From assembly GCA_036768485.1 (NCBI GenBank), contig JAVLUZ010000341.1:772234-836233 (forward strand): DNA of 64,000 bases, written 5' to 3'. The number at the start of each line of letters is the position of its first letter. Positions within the stretch are counted from its first letter, which is position 1. A model generated the notes under the pieces. The model did no database searches and was not told the origin of the DNA. It saw nothing but the letters and a program-made list of their open reading frames with translations. The DNA comes from Mermis nigrescens. Lineage: Eukaryota > Nematoda > Enoplea > Mermithida > Mermithidae. The translations under genes and the position numbers were made by a program. Below are positions 25,309 through 36,470 of this stretch, piece after piece.

Positions 25309-26767
25309 CATAGGCGTAGCCAGGGGGGGGCATTGGGGGCACATGCCCCCCCGAAATTTTTCAGAAATATTGTTGATTTTTCTGTTGCAATAATGTGTGT
25401 CCAGAAAATTGAGGTGGGCAAAAACGTCAAAATTTTCCGGCGCTTCGCGCCGAGTCATATTATTTATTGTTATATAAATCCAATGAATTTAAAAGCTTGA
25501 ATCAGCTGAAATAATCCAGCACTTCACATTACTTCAGTAATTTAATGTACCTACTATTTGTTCGTTGAATGAAACTGCTCATGCTTGTTGAGCATAATAG
25601 TAAATGTGCGAAAATGATTGTGTACCAGTTTGTCTATTCTCTGCTTTGTTTGTCTTTTGTGTACCAGTTTGTCTATTCTTTGCTTTGTTTGTCTTTCTTT
25701 ACAAGGACACATAATCCTATTTTAAATGAAAGGAATGGCCAAATTTTCTTATGTTTTTGCGCATTTCCTGTTTTCTGAACTGCATCTTGTTAATAAGAAG
25801 GCCACAAATGGGCCTGAAAACGGTAAGAACAAAATTTTCATTGATACATTTTTCTATATCTTATTGGCAACGAACGACCCATTGCTGCACTATGTAATTA
25901 GCAGAGGTCGAAAAACGCATTTCAGCTCATAAGTTTTGTGCAATATAGGAGTTCATCAATTTTAAGTGTTTTTGGGCTTGATTCAGAACCGAGATTCCGG
26001 CGATTTTGCGAAAATTTTAACGTTACTAAAGGTTTGAAATTCGCAAAAATTTTCGGCTCTCTGCGCCGAAATGAGTAATTTTGTGTTCTATATATCTTTA
26101 TAATGGCAGAAATTGCATTTCAAAAGGGAAAATGTCAAGTTTTTCGGCGTTTCGCGCCGTTTTAAGACGATTCTTAACGATTTTTGCCTTTAGAGACCCA
26201 GAAATTAGCTAAACTACACTACCAAAAGTCGAACAACTCTGTTTTTACCACACTAAAATTGCTACTGTATCATATTGTAGTACTCAAAAATTTGTGTGTA
26301 GAAAATGTACAAAGATTTTTGGGAAGACAAAAAGTGTAAAAAGATGTAAAATTCCCACAAAAAAATTTGGCGCTTCGCGCCGAAATGAGTAATTGTTTGT
26401 CGTATATATCTTTAAAATGGCAGAATTTGCATTTAGAATGGAAAAACGTCAAATTTTTCGGCGCTTCGCACCGTTTTGAGACAATTTTTAGTAATTTTCG
26501 GCGTCAGAAACCCAGAAATTAGCTAAAATACAGTACCAAAGATCGAAAACCCTGCTTTACCACACTAAAATCGCTACTGTGCTATAGTATAGTACACAAA
26601 AATTTGCATGTACAAAATGTACAAATACTTTTGGGGACCGCATTTGTACATGTACAAACAGACCTTGTACAAAAAACATTGATAACGTTACTGGTATTCA
26701 ATGCAAAATAAGTCTTAAAAAATTTTTGTTTATGCCCCCCCGAACCAAAATCCTGGCTACGCCTCTG
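25309..26767. mobile_element. hAT-type element C, 1.46 kb, TIR GGCGTAGCCAGG
   Basis: The left end is CATAGGCGTAGCCAGGGGG and the right end (reverse complement) is CAGAGGCGTAGCCAGGATTT. The TSD CTTATTAT is perfect at 25301-25308 and 26768-26775. The body holds five copies of the CGGCGC-TTC-GCGCCG hairpin or close variants (25438, 26054, 26145, 26368, 26459) and a stretch of GTACAAAG/CTTTGTAC units (26590-26685) shared with element D. A 39-bp direct repeat starts at 25621 and 25660. The small frames inside are incidental. Confidence 0.9.
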
Positions 26768-26775
26768 CTTATTAT

Positions 26776-28098
26776 AGCAAATAAGCATTCACACTTGGTT
26801 GTATCGACGGACATGATTTTCATATTTTTTCTGTAGTCTTTTTCGCCGATATTCGTTTTGGGGTATCAGTCCTATGAACTTGAAAAGATTTTGATTTTCC
26901 TGATTATTGCCGTCGACCTCTCTATTAGCTCAACTCAGTTGGCGATTAAAGAATACAATTTTTAACCGCATTGTAGTTTTCAAAGTTTCCTGCCCATACA
27001 CGCATAATTATAAATGGCATTTATTGGCGCTCTGGATTCTCTGTAGGCAGTAGCGGATCTAAGATTTTCCTAAGAGGGGGATGCGGTATCCCAACTTTTC
27101 CAAAAACAGTCAAAAATAGGTCCGAAAATTTGCCCTTAACGCGCGAAATAGTGTTTACATAAAATCACTTATGATGCAATATTTTTTCTAATAATTTTAA
27201 AATTTTCGACAATTTTGTGCGAAAAAATCATTAAACTTCTTTGACATTAACAAAAATCTTGGGTTTATTAATTTTTTGGAGATCTACTGGATTCTCGCCT
27301 CCCCAAACCCCCCTCCCACGCCCACATTTGGTCTAAACTATCTATTTTACATGCACCTGTGTTGTGTACTAGTTAGCGGTTGTGCCTGCGCGTTATTTAG
27401 CGGTTGTGCCACCCAATCTTTCTAAATTATCGCTTTTCTTCAGCTTACTCGCACATTATTAGCTTACACTTTTTGAAGAATATTTTTTACGCACACGCTT
27501 CGATTCATATAAGCCCGTGGGCGAATTCACGGGGTAAGGGCGCCCCTCCCCGTTGGCCTAACAAAGCTGACAAGATGAAGAATATTACGTACTTTTTAAT
27601 GATTTTTGGCCTTCGGCTATCGCAATTTATCAAACTTTTTCGGCGCTACCTTTACTTTACATTTATTCGCTTTAAATGCATATAACCTTTTCTACGAATT
27701 TTTTGAAAATTTTGAATTCTGGAGGGTGAAATCCCCCAAGATCATATATGAGCAGATGCAGGATACATTGCTTCATGCCTCGGAAACTATGTTGGTATGG
27801 CTAGTAAAAACGGCACTTTTCAACGTTTGTCAACATTAAATTCATACAATTCTAACTTTTCGAAGAAAATTTCTTCGGTTTCTCTCATTAGGCTCTAAAT
27901 ACTGTCGTTTCCTGTTGGCGCTTGTGGCATTACGCAATACATACTTCAAAGAAGGCGTGAAACGTCGAAAATATAAAGCTTTTCTTTCTAGCATAGCGTA
28001 ATTGTTCCATCTTTTCAATCTTGTTTATTGAAAATCGATCTCTCGTTTTATAATAGGCAGACTAATATTAACGGTTCAATTGCTTATGTACTTATTGG
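26776..28098. other. Unassigned stretch with repeat fragments
   Basis: 27049-27180 begins CAGTAGCGGATCTAAGATTT, the terminus of family H, and continues with AACGCGCGAAATAG as at 29636. Two TTAGCGGTTGTGC motifs lie at 27370-27410. No gene supported. Confidence 0.4.
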
Positions 28099-28106
28099 GT
28101 CATACC

Positions 28107-28366
28107 CACACCTGGGCGTGGGGGGTATGCACCCCCCAGAAACCAAAATACCCCCAGAAACCAAAATACCCCCAGAATTCAATTTTTGAAAATTTTTTCC
28201 GTTTTTTTCGCAATTATTTGATGCCAATGGATAGAAATGAGAAACGTCGAAAATGAAAACGTCGAAAAATGGTGTTTTTTCGCCATACCACCATTTTTAA
28301 GGCCATTTTTTGACCTTCAAAAAATCTTGCACCCCCCACCCAGAATTTTCTTGCTGCCCACGTATG
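28107..28366 (-). mobile_element. MITE-A full-length copy
   Basis: A 260-bp element runs from CACACCTGGGCGTGGGGGG to GCTGCCCACGTATG. It has a perfect TSD, GTCATACC, at 28099-28106 and 28367-28374. Confidence 0.93.
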
Positions 28367-28586
28367 GTCATACCTCCAAACATGCCATATTTTTGGCTTT
28401 GACCCTCAAGGGTGTATTAAAAACATAAATGCAAAATCAGAGTCATTGAGGGCTAAAATCGAAAATTCCTTGTAAAATGGTAGAATGTAGATCGGTTTCC
28501 AACCACAGTCGTATCCAAGGTGCAAAACCTACTCTGGATCAAACTGCTCAGAAAGTTTTTTCTACGCTTGAACTTGACGAAGCAGT

Positions 28587-28925
28587 ATGATACTGATTAC
28601 ATTTGCATCAAACTTAAATAGTACATCTCTAACTATTATCGAGCCAATAGTGGCGCCACGATACATAGTTGCACATCTAAGCGCCGTTGTGTCGAAGAAT
28701 TTCAGGCGCAAAAAATGCCGGCGTGCTAAAATTGCCGGAACATATAATTCATCTCAGGTGGATGTTTGGGTACATCTTAGTCAGAAAGCGAGCGATATGC
28801 TGAGTGCCACTGCGTCGTCCCGCCCTCAGATCGCTTTCATTCCCACGACTCGTTTTTTCAAGCCTGATGCCTCGATTTCATACTTGCGTGTTTTTCAATG
28901 CTTCCCTATTAACGTTTGGGTTTAA
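28587..28925 (+). CDS. Weak candidate open reading frame of 112 codons
   Basis: A true ATG opens a 112-codon frame ending TAA at 28923-28925, in a locally GC-richer segment. The protein is Ser/Ala-rich with a basic patch (FRRKKCRRAK). A second overlapping frame (28804-29031) ends at a donor-like GGGAGCAG|GTAATT. The two cannot both be real, and I recognise neither. Treat as possible gene debris. Confidence 0.22.
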   Translation: MILITFASNLNSTSLTIIEPIVAPRYIVAHLSAVVSKNFRRKKCRRAKIAGTYNSSQVDVWVHLSQKASDMLSATASSRPQIAFIPTTRFFKPDASISYLRVFQCFPINVWV

Positions 28926-29339
28926 TTCTGATCAGAACGATTTTCATTTCTATCTCCCATTTGAAGCAAATCATATAGTTCAATCAAGCGCTGGTCGTAT
29001 ACGAAGAACCGTCGCTTTTGGGAGCAGGTAATTCTTATACGTCAATGCTAACATTCGCTAGTTGTTTTAGCTTATTAGTATTCTCAGAGCAATGCGCGTC
29101 AAATTTCGATAGTGTACCACGGCCGAGGCCGAGGCGACTTAAAATCCTTGCCTCGGCCGAGGCCGAGGCCGAGGCCGAGGGTAATGCCGAGGGTCAAGCT
29201 TATATACGTATACCCACAAATAGTACTCTTAGAATATTTTGTATGTACATGAGCTAGAGAATAATCGTAGTATTTAACACTTTATCGAACTAAAACAAAT
29301 GTCTATTGGTGTTGGCCAGAATTTTTATTTCAATCTGAT

Positions 29340-29510
29340 GAAGCAGATAATTCATCATCGAAATCTAGATCATCTGAATCAAAGTTAGCCTCATCTATTT
29401 CGCCTTGTTGTGCTATCGCGTTATCGTCGTCGTCAGCCTTTATCAGATTCTTTAAAGTCACACTATTTTAACCAACTGCTTTGAGATTGTGCTTTACAAA
29501 AAAGAGTTTT
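29340..29510 (-). pseudogene. hAT transposase C-terminal remnant, minus-strand copy
   Basis: Reverse complement of the 31905-32094 remnant with point differences. It reads outward to the left end of the composite element. The acidic tail is recognisable. Confidence 0.5.
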
Positions 29511-29981
29511 TGAACGTTTTATGGTAGCAGACGAATGCGAGAATTACTGTAATTTCTGATTCATCCAGTAACGGGAGGGGGCGGTATACAAACTTTTCCA
29601 AAAAAGTCAAAAACAGGTCCAAAAGTTTGCGCTCAACGCGCGAAATAGCATTTTTCGGTGTTTTAGATTGTATACTTTTACAAAAATCACTTTTGAAGTC
29701 ATATTTTTCTTAAAATTTTAGAATTTTCGACAATTTTGTGCAAAAAAATCATTAAATTTCTAAGACTTTAACAGAAATCTGGCGCGAAGCGCCGAGAAAT
29801 TTGCAAAATTAAGGCGGATAGACGTCTAGAAGCATGATTTACTGCTTGATTTCCTGTATTTATAGCATTTGATGCAAAACATTGGAATTTTTCTATTGAA
29901 AATAGAAGAAAACTATGCAAAAATAGCTGTTTCTGCTGTTAAAATTGTTTTGAAACCTACATGAACAGAAAAGGGCTTCCA

Positions 29982-30791
29982 GGGCCCGGTTTCACCACAA
30001 AGCTACGAGTTAGGAGTTACGGGTGACGGTTTCATGAGTACGGGCTACGAGTGCTACAAATTTCCGTTTCACCAGAAACTGAGATTTACGAGCCACGGGC
30101 TACGAGTTACGAGTTCTACGAGTACTTTTTACGAGTGTTTTTTCACGAATAACGGCTGGGCGGTTTCACCAGATATTACGATCGAATGTTACGAGTGAAC
30201 AGATTCGTAAATTTTGTAATATTATCACGGATCAAAAAGAGGCCCGTAGGACTCGTAAAGAAGTGGCAGACCAGTGCGTTTAATAGTTTTCTGGTTTGTT
30301 TTTCTCAATTTGTTTCACTTTCGTGCACACACCTAAATAATACATATACTGGCAGCACATGTAAAGGTTAAGAAGATTAGCATTAAAAAAATAATATATT
30401 TTTCAAAAAATGTTTCAGAGAAATCCCATAAAATTGATTCTTAAGCTGCATTCTTGAGTAGTAATTCGAAATTTTATTTCTTTAGCCCTTGTTAGTAATG
30501 TTCGCAGCTTTTTTATGAAAAATATTACAATCACTTAGACATTTCGCATGAATTGCGGAAATCAGACATTTTTGATTAGATTTCTGAAAATTAGAATTTC
30601 ATCGCACTTCCTTCGGAAAAGAGCCGACTGCATATTTTATGTACGTATTAATGACAACTAAGAATGATTTGTTAAATTTGAAAATTGAAATAATACGCTG
30701 TGATATACTTTTAGCTTCGTAACGTCTCTGAATCCGATTTAATTGATTTCGTTTATAGATTACAATAGTAATAATAATAATAATAATAATA

Positions 30792-30823
<32 letters not shown>

Positions 30824-31404
30824 GATTATTATTAGTATTAGTATTATAATAATAATAATAATAATTATTATTATTATTAGTATTAGTAATATTCTTATTA
30901 TTAGTATTATTATTATGATTATTATTATTATTATTGTTATTATCGTCATTATTATTATTACTAATATTATTATTTTCGTTTTTATTTAAAGTTATAAATT
31001 TTCTGAGAAGCTTATTAATTCTTGTTGACTAAATCCCAAACGTTTCTTAATACTTTCTATGTTTTTCTATCGAGCGGCATAAAATCTGCAATTAATTACA
31101 TAATTATGCTGTTTAAAACAGAGACAATGACTAACAAAGAATGTCATACGCAACAGAAAAGATATACATTTTATTACGAGTACTCGTAAAAAGGTCCAAA
31201 AAGTACTCGTAAAAAATGAGTTTTTATGAGTCCTACGGAAATCCTGGTGAAACCCTCGTAATACGAACTCTTAACCCCTTGCTCGTTACTCATAACTCGT
31301 AGTCGTAATTCATAACTCATAAAAAGATGGTGAAACCCGATATTCCCGTAAAACGGAAGTCGTATGACTCTTAGGAGTCGTAAACTTATGGTGAAACCGG
31401 GCCC
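29982..31404. mobile_element. Element with GGGCCCGGTTTCACCA termini and TACGAGT subterminal repeats
   Basis: The ends are GGGCCCGGTTTCACCACAAAG and the complement GGGCCCGGTTTCACCATAAG. TACGAGT/ACTCGTA units repeat about ten times within 200 bp of each end. The centre contains a large ATT/AAT microsatellite. I could not read a convincing TSD, so the superfamily is open. It is nested inside family-H sequence. Confidence 0.75.
30765..30972. repeat. ATT/AAT trinucleotide microsatellite
   Basis: About 200 bp of nearly pure AAT then ATT units, switching strand more than once, with occasional GTT, ATG or AGT variants. The 116-residue Ile-rich frame on the minus strand is translated from this tract and is not a gene. 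Confidence 0.95.
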
Positions 31405-31904
31405 AGGTCGCCAAGAAAGTAAATAAATGTCATCAATAGGTATCATCCGGCGCGCAGCGCCGGAAAAATTTGAGAAATTATGGTCACTGACGACCAAAAA
31501 TCATTGCAAATTGCATATCCATTCTTTATCTCGCCAAACATTTTGGCCAATGGGGAGCGGCCGCCCCCCTTAAATCCGCCTCTGCATGTAGCAACTGTAC
31601 TTTCCGATCCATGTAGCAAAAAGACGCTTTTGGTTGTACAAATTATCATTGTGAAATTCAACGCCAAGCGCGAAAAGTCTTTCGCGATTATTCTCATATT
31701 TTATTTCGAAAGGGGCACTTTCCCCCAATCCCCCTGTATACGAGCCTGAGCTCTACGTTAGGGTTAAAATAGGAACTATATGCTATGCAGGAAGGTCGGT
31801 AGGATACTTAATCAGTGATACTGATACACAAAACCTCTAAAATAAAAAATAATTCATGACAATGCGGTGGAAGAATAGAAAAGCTGTGGTGAATGAATGA
31901 CAGA

Positions 31905-32094
31905 CAAATGTTCAAAAACTCCTTTTTGTAAAGCATAATCTCAAAGCAGTTGGTTATAATAGTGTGACTTTAAAGAATCTGATAAACGATGACGACGACG
32001 ATGATGCGATAGCACAACAAGGCGAAATGGATGAGGCTAACTCTGATTCAGATGATCTGGATTTTGATGATGAATTATCTGCTTCATCAGATTA
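31905..32094 (+). pseudogene. hAT transposase C-terminal remnant, plus-strand copy
   Basis: An open frame of about 64 codons follows a stop and ends TAA at 32092-32094. It begins QTNVQKLLFVKHNL, like the last helix of hAT dimerisation domains, and ends in an acidic tail with six consecutive Asp and SDSDDLDFDDE. Everything upstream of that helix, including the catalytic residues, is missing. Confidence 0.5.
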
Positions 32095-32507
32095 AAATCA
32101 GAATTCTGGCTAACAACAATAAACATATAAACATTTATTTTAGTTAGATAAAGTGTTTAATATTACGATTATTTTCTCTGCACTGTACTTTCCGATCCAT
32201 GTAGCGAGCATGAGAAATAAAAGTTAGTCATCATATGAATATCAATTGGCACTTTGCTGTATGTAACTTGGTGTAACTGGGTACGCGCCTAAAACCATAA
32301 GAAAAGACAATAGGTAAGAAACAGCCTGTGTACTGCAGATATATTCTAAATAGTTAATATTTAACGGATATATTAAACTTATTCAAATTTGATTTTAACC
32401 CTCGGCGCCTCGGCACTTTTCAGCTTCGCCCTCGGCGCCGAGGCCGAGGCTCCAAAAAACGCCGAGGCTTGCCGAGGCCGAGGCCGAGGCCGAGGCCTCG
32501 GTCCGAT

Positions 32508-32731
32508 CACTGGTGGGCAGCACCTAAATTCTGGGGGGGTGAAAAAATTTTTAAAGGTCAAAAAATGGTCTTAAAAGTAATCGTATGGCGAAAAAAACAT
32601 CATTTTTCGACGTTTCTCATCGCAGCACTATCCAATGGCATCAAAAAATTGCTGAAAAAGCAAAAAAAATTTTCTGGGGGTTATTTCAACTTCTGGGGGT
32701 GCATACCCCCAAACCCCCACGCCCATGTGTG
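32508..32731 (+). mobile_element. MITE-A copy at the right edge of the composite element
   Basis: It starts CACTGGTGGGCAGCACC and ends CGCCCATGTGTG. The left flank GGTCCGAT and right flank GTGTACCA do not match each other, but GTGTACCA equals the octamer at 29112-29119. Confidence 0.8.
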
Positions 32732-32739
32732 GTGTACCA

Positions 32740-33570
32740 GTGTCGGGTGATGGAAACATAATCATGTTATGCTGAAATTGCCGTGTGCCCTACAATATTT
32801 TTCAGTAAAACCCTTCGAAGAACGTTTGTTTCAGATTTTTTAAGATTTTCATGTGTATTTCTTGCGCTTTTGCGGATGAACTTTTCGGGAAAAGTATGAT
32901 CTATTCTGCTTCAGCTTACCTTCCGCTCTTAAATTACTGAGTCCTTACATTTTTCCTTCCTATCCGGTAACTTTGAGCAGCGCCATTGCTTAACTATACT
33001 ATAGGTCGAGTAACCAACAACCGATACCTCCATCCACTGCTATAAATCAATAACACTGTTGAAACTTCTTTCTGTCATTGAACATATTTGACCTTCGCCC
33101 TCTGCCTATCTGACTGACGAATTTTCATAAAGCATCAGGAAGATTGGCATCAATCATGTGACAAACGATGAGAAATTTCCAGCTTGACAATTGCATGAAT
33201 GAACTTGCAACGAATGTTAATGACGTTTCACTTTATCGTCCCTAGTCGATGCGTGTCATTAAATGGCAAGGACGATTCAGGAACACGTATGCTGTATAAG
33301 TGTGTGCGTGTTGTTTGGTATGCTGTTTTGCGATCATATGAGAAAAATTTTGCAAATAACCTAAAATAGCCGGCAGCATCTACCCAGGATTTTGTCTCTT
33401 TTTACGTTCGTGGTGGGTTGGTCTGTATCCAGGGTTTTAGTACACGCGCAATTTCTCAAAAACTGAACTATACGATGTCGATCTAACAATTTGAAATATG
33501 TGAAAGGTATTGGATGAAGGCGTCAGCATACCTGGGCAATGGATTTTAATTCTGAAGGTACCGGGTTCGC
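32740..33570. other. Unassigned stretch
   Basis: No gene or repeat recognised. Confidence 0.3.
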
Positions 33571-33687
33571 TTTTGTTGAGGTTGGTTGGCTGGCTGGTTG
33601 GTTGGTTGGTTGGTTGGTCGGTTGTTTGGTTGGCTAGTTAGCTGGTTGGTTGGCCGGTTAGTTGGTTGGCTAGTTGGTTCGTTGTAT
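33571..33687 (+). repeat. GGTT tetranucleotide microsatellite
   Basis: About 117 bp of GGTT units with GGCT, AGTT and GGTC variants. The Gly-Trp-Leu-Val frame here is a by-product. Confidence 0.93.
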
Positions 33688-33723
33688 CATTTTCTCACTT
33701 TTTTATTTTTGGGTCAAAAAGTC

Positions 33724-33941
33724 GGATCTAGTATACAATTTACCCACCACCGGTTTTTAGCCGATTCATATAAGCTACAGTGACCAAACTTTACACAAAA
33801 ATTATCAAACACGTTCTGACTCACATCAATAAAAATAGTGAAAATTTACAATGTCGTCATCTCCTTGTAAAGTTTGGTTACTGTAGCTTATATAGATCGC
33901 CTAAAAAACGGTGGTGGGTAAATTGTATATATACTAGATCC
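33724..33941. mobile_element. MITE K, 218 bp with about 75-bp inverted arms
   Basis: The ends GGATCTAGTATACAATTTAC and the complement GGATCTAGTATATATACAAT continue as near-perfect inverted repeats through ACCCACCACCG and GTAGCTTATAT. The flanking octamers AAAAAGTC and AGAAAGTC match at seven of eight positions. The 148-residue frame starting at 33780 begins inside this MITE and is not a gene. Confidence 0.85.
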
Positions 33942-34527
33942 AGAAAGTCTTCCCTCCCCCAATCAAAATCTGTTTTTTTCTGGCGCCACCCAGCTGGGGT
34001 TCTGAAGGTACCGAAGTGCCTTCTGGCGCCACCCGGTGGCGCGGGTGGCAGCATTGCCCACCTTTGGGCGTCAGTATTCATGAATAAAAATATTAAAACG
34101 CTACTAGCATTCAAACCATTGCTTCTTGACGTATCAAGTCATCTACTCCGATTCGCTCAACTTATGAATAGGTCTTGTTTGAATATATTGCCTCCTATCT
34201 TCTGTAATGACATTCGCAAAACTTGATTCCTTTATAAATGTTGCTTATGCGTTTGCTTCTAGTCAATTAATTTATAAACAAGTGATTTATCCTTTTCTCA
34301 TCTCGCTCTATTTTGACGCAATCACATCTGCTCGTTTTTCTACTTTGTTACATTAAGCTAGCCGGCGCTTTTTAGCGCATGAGACTGAGAACGTGGCCCC
34401 ACGAGGGTTTTCCGCATAATTGTAAATTTTTTGAACGTTGGCTGCATATTTGACCAATTAATCATAATTTTGACGCATTTTACGGAATTTAACCAATCGC
34501 CCACAATCATTTATGTTTGTGCATGTC

Positions 34528-34919
34528 CATACATGCGCAGCATGGGAATTCTGGGAATGGGGAGGGGCTAAAATTATAAGGTGCCTTTTTTGAGTCCAAA
34601 AATTGTAGGTACGCGTCAAAAACATTGTTTTTCAGCGTTTCTGACGATGTTCTATCTTTCTAGTGCATAAAAACATAAAAATATTTGATGACAATCAGAA
34701 AAGTCGGAAATTGAACAAAATATAGTCAGAAATGGTATAATGGCGCGAAGCGCCGAAAATTTCACACTTTTGATCAAACAGATATCTAAAAACGCTTAAA
34801 AAGCGTTTGTACGACAAATTTTTAAAATTTTTCAGGAACTTTCAAATAATCGCCAATACTGGGGGGTATGAAAATTTTTCTGGGGTTGGAAACTACCCCC
34901 ACCCCGAAGATCATGTATG
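34528..34919 (+). mobile_element. MITE-B full copy, 392 bp
   Basis: It starts CATACATGCGCAGCATGGG and ends CCCGAAGATCATGTATG. It has a perfect TSD, TGCATGTC, at 34520-34527 and 34920-34927. The body contains one TGGCGC-GAA-GCGCCGA hairpin (34741-34755) and the CAAAATATAGTCAGAAA segment shared with 62880-62970. Confidence 0.9.
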
Positions 34920-35320
34920 TGCATGTCCATTGGCACCATAAAATTTTAATAGATTCAAGTCCAGCTCACATATACGCTTTTTTGAAAAATAAACTTTAAT
35001 AAGGAAAGCGCCGAGAATTATCGAGTTACTAAATAAAACGTATGAAAATATTTTTTGTGAACTTTTTTAATGCACTTGAGAGGCGGCTTTCCGCCATTTG
35101 CCTTTAATTATGGGCGTAGTAACATTTAGGTACGTTTTCGTATATCATGCGCTTGATAGATACTTAATCTGGTTAGCTATTCTTTAACTGCGCGTATTCT
35201 TTTATACGTTGATTTATGCGCGCCTTGTTTTTTCAGGACTAAAATATTTCTTATCTCCTAACGATTGCGTAGCTGATCCTGAGGTGGCAGTGGTCCAAGC
35301 CCATACGGAAAGCCAAGTCA

Positions 35321-35465
35321 ATGGATCCTTTTGTTGGAAAATCATCTACATCTTTCACTGACTTACCTCCTTATGCGGATGTTTCGTCGATTGAACTGTT
35401 CAGTGATAGCTTACATATACTGTCGACCGAAACGAGGCATATTTTCAAAGACGATCTTCTCAGTG
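35321..35465 (+). CDS. bZIP factor, coding exon 1 (start codon, residues 1-48 plus one base)
   Basis: The exon opens at a good acceptor (35236), followed by an 84-base leader and ATG at 35321. An in-frame TAG lies upstream near 35269, which fixes this ATG as the first in frame. The peptide starts MDPFVGKSSTSF and is rich in Ser, Thr, Asp and Leu, as expected for the activation region of a transcription factor. The donor is G|GTATCG at 35466. The frame would otherwise hit TAA about 20 bases further on, so the exon must be spliced. Too short to place in a family alone; it is assigned by phase and composition to the bZIP gene downstream. Confidence 0.6.
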
Positions 35466-35617
35466 GTATCGGCAGATTAAGAATTTAAACTTCTTATTTC
35501 TTTCCATTCACATCAAGTTTAAATTTCTTAACAAATCTACAATACGAATCCATCAATACTCTAAAATGCATGCTTTTTCGAGCAAATGTAGTTACTTATG
35601 TTTTAGCTATATGCTAT

Positions 35618-35923
35618 CATGCGCAGCATGGTAACTGGGGGGGATTTGGAGCGAAAAATTTTTTCTAAAGCGCCTTTTTTGGATTTAAAAGCGATGGATA
35701 CGCGTCAAAAACATCATTTTTGGTATTTCTATCTTGATAGTACCTAACGTAAAAAAATTCGGAAAATTTTTCGAAAAATTATTGATATTCAACAAAATAT
35801 AATCAATAAGTCACTTGAGCAGAAAACGGCTGAAACGTTTAAGACGGCACCTTTTCTACCAATTTTCTTCGTAAATCGCGAAGTCATTAGGGAAGGGTAT
35901 AAAGTCCCCGAAGATCATGCATG
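35618..35923 (+). mobile_element. MITE-B diverged copy in intron 1 of the bZIP gene
   Basis: It shares CATGCGCAGCATGG, GGATACGCGTCAAAAACATC and CCCGAAGATCATGCATG with the 34.5-kb copy. The flanks show no clear TSD. It lies just downstream of exon 1. Confidence 0.7.
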
Positions 35924-35984
35924 GTTGTATGACTATTTATTGACGATTAAAAGCCATTTTAAAAATACAATGGCTGAGCGTAGA

Positions 35985-36262
35985 GGCAAAGCCAGGATTT
36001 TGGTCCGGGGGAAACACAAAATTTTTTCGCATTGAATGCCAGTAGCGTTATGTATAGTAAAACAGAGTTTTTCGACTTTTAGTAGTGTAGCCTAGCTAAT
36101 TTATGAGTTTCTCACGATAAAATTAAAACAGCAAAAGTTTTAGAAATTGTTGCTGTTTTCATGTAGAATTTACGACCTTTTTATTGACAAACACTTCGGA
36201 AATCATAAGTGGCTTGAAGCATAAAGAAATTCAGTGATTTTTTACCGCCCTTAACATTTTGT
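35985..36262 (-). mobile_element. Fragment of a family-C-like element
   Basis: AGGCAAAGCCAGGATTTTGG followed by GCATTGAATGCCAGTA matches the right end of element C (26700-26767) in reverse. The left part is missing. Confidence 0.6.
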
Positions 36263-36470
36263 AGCCCTGTGCAGGGGCGGATTTAGGGAAGGGGCGGGAG
36301 GGGGCGGCCGCTACCCCCCATTGGCCCAAAAAATGCGCAAAATCAAGGATTTTTGAGTGATTTTTATCGATTTTTGGGTTAAAACGGCTAATTTTTGCGC
36401 CCAAGTCAGGGTTCCGCCTTCCCCTTAGGGGTACGGCCTCCTCCCTTAGAAAAATCCTATATCAAGCCAC

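Larger units (their letters stand above)
29120..32505. mobile_element. Composite element with GGCCGAGG subterminal repeats and inverted hAT transposase tails
   Basis: GCCGAG-type units fill 29118-29190 and 32400-32505. Inside them 29340-29510 and 31905-32100 are inverted copies of one sequence. It encodes on each outward strand a decayed peptide like VQKLLFVKHNLKAVGYN followed by an Asp/Ser-rich acidic tail and a stop. That resembles the end of a hAT transposase dimerisation domain. The interior holds family-H sequence (29570-29800, 31410-31590) and the TACGAGT element. The octamer GTGTACCA lies at 29112-29119 and again at 32732-32739, beyond an adjoining MITE-A. Confidence 0.65.

Noticed and set aside
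30599..30949. 116-residue Ile-rich frame on the minus strand
   Set aside because: It is a translation of the ATT/AAT microsatellite.
32379..32574. Arg-Pro and Glu-Ala repeat frames
   Set aside because: Products of the GGCCGAGG array read in different frames.
33780..34226. 148-residue frame, among the longest in the window
   Set aside because: It begins within MITE K, spans its boundary and has no protein-like features; the start is a stop-free accident.
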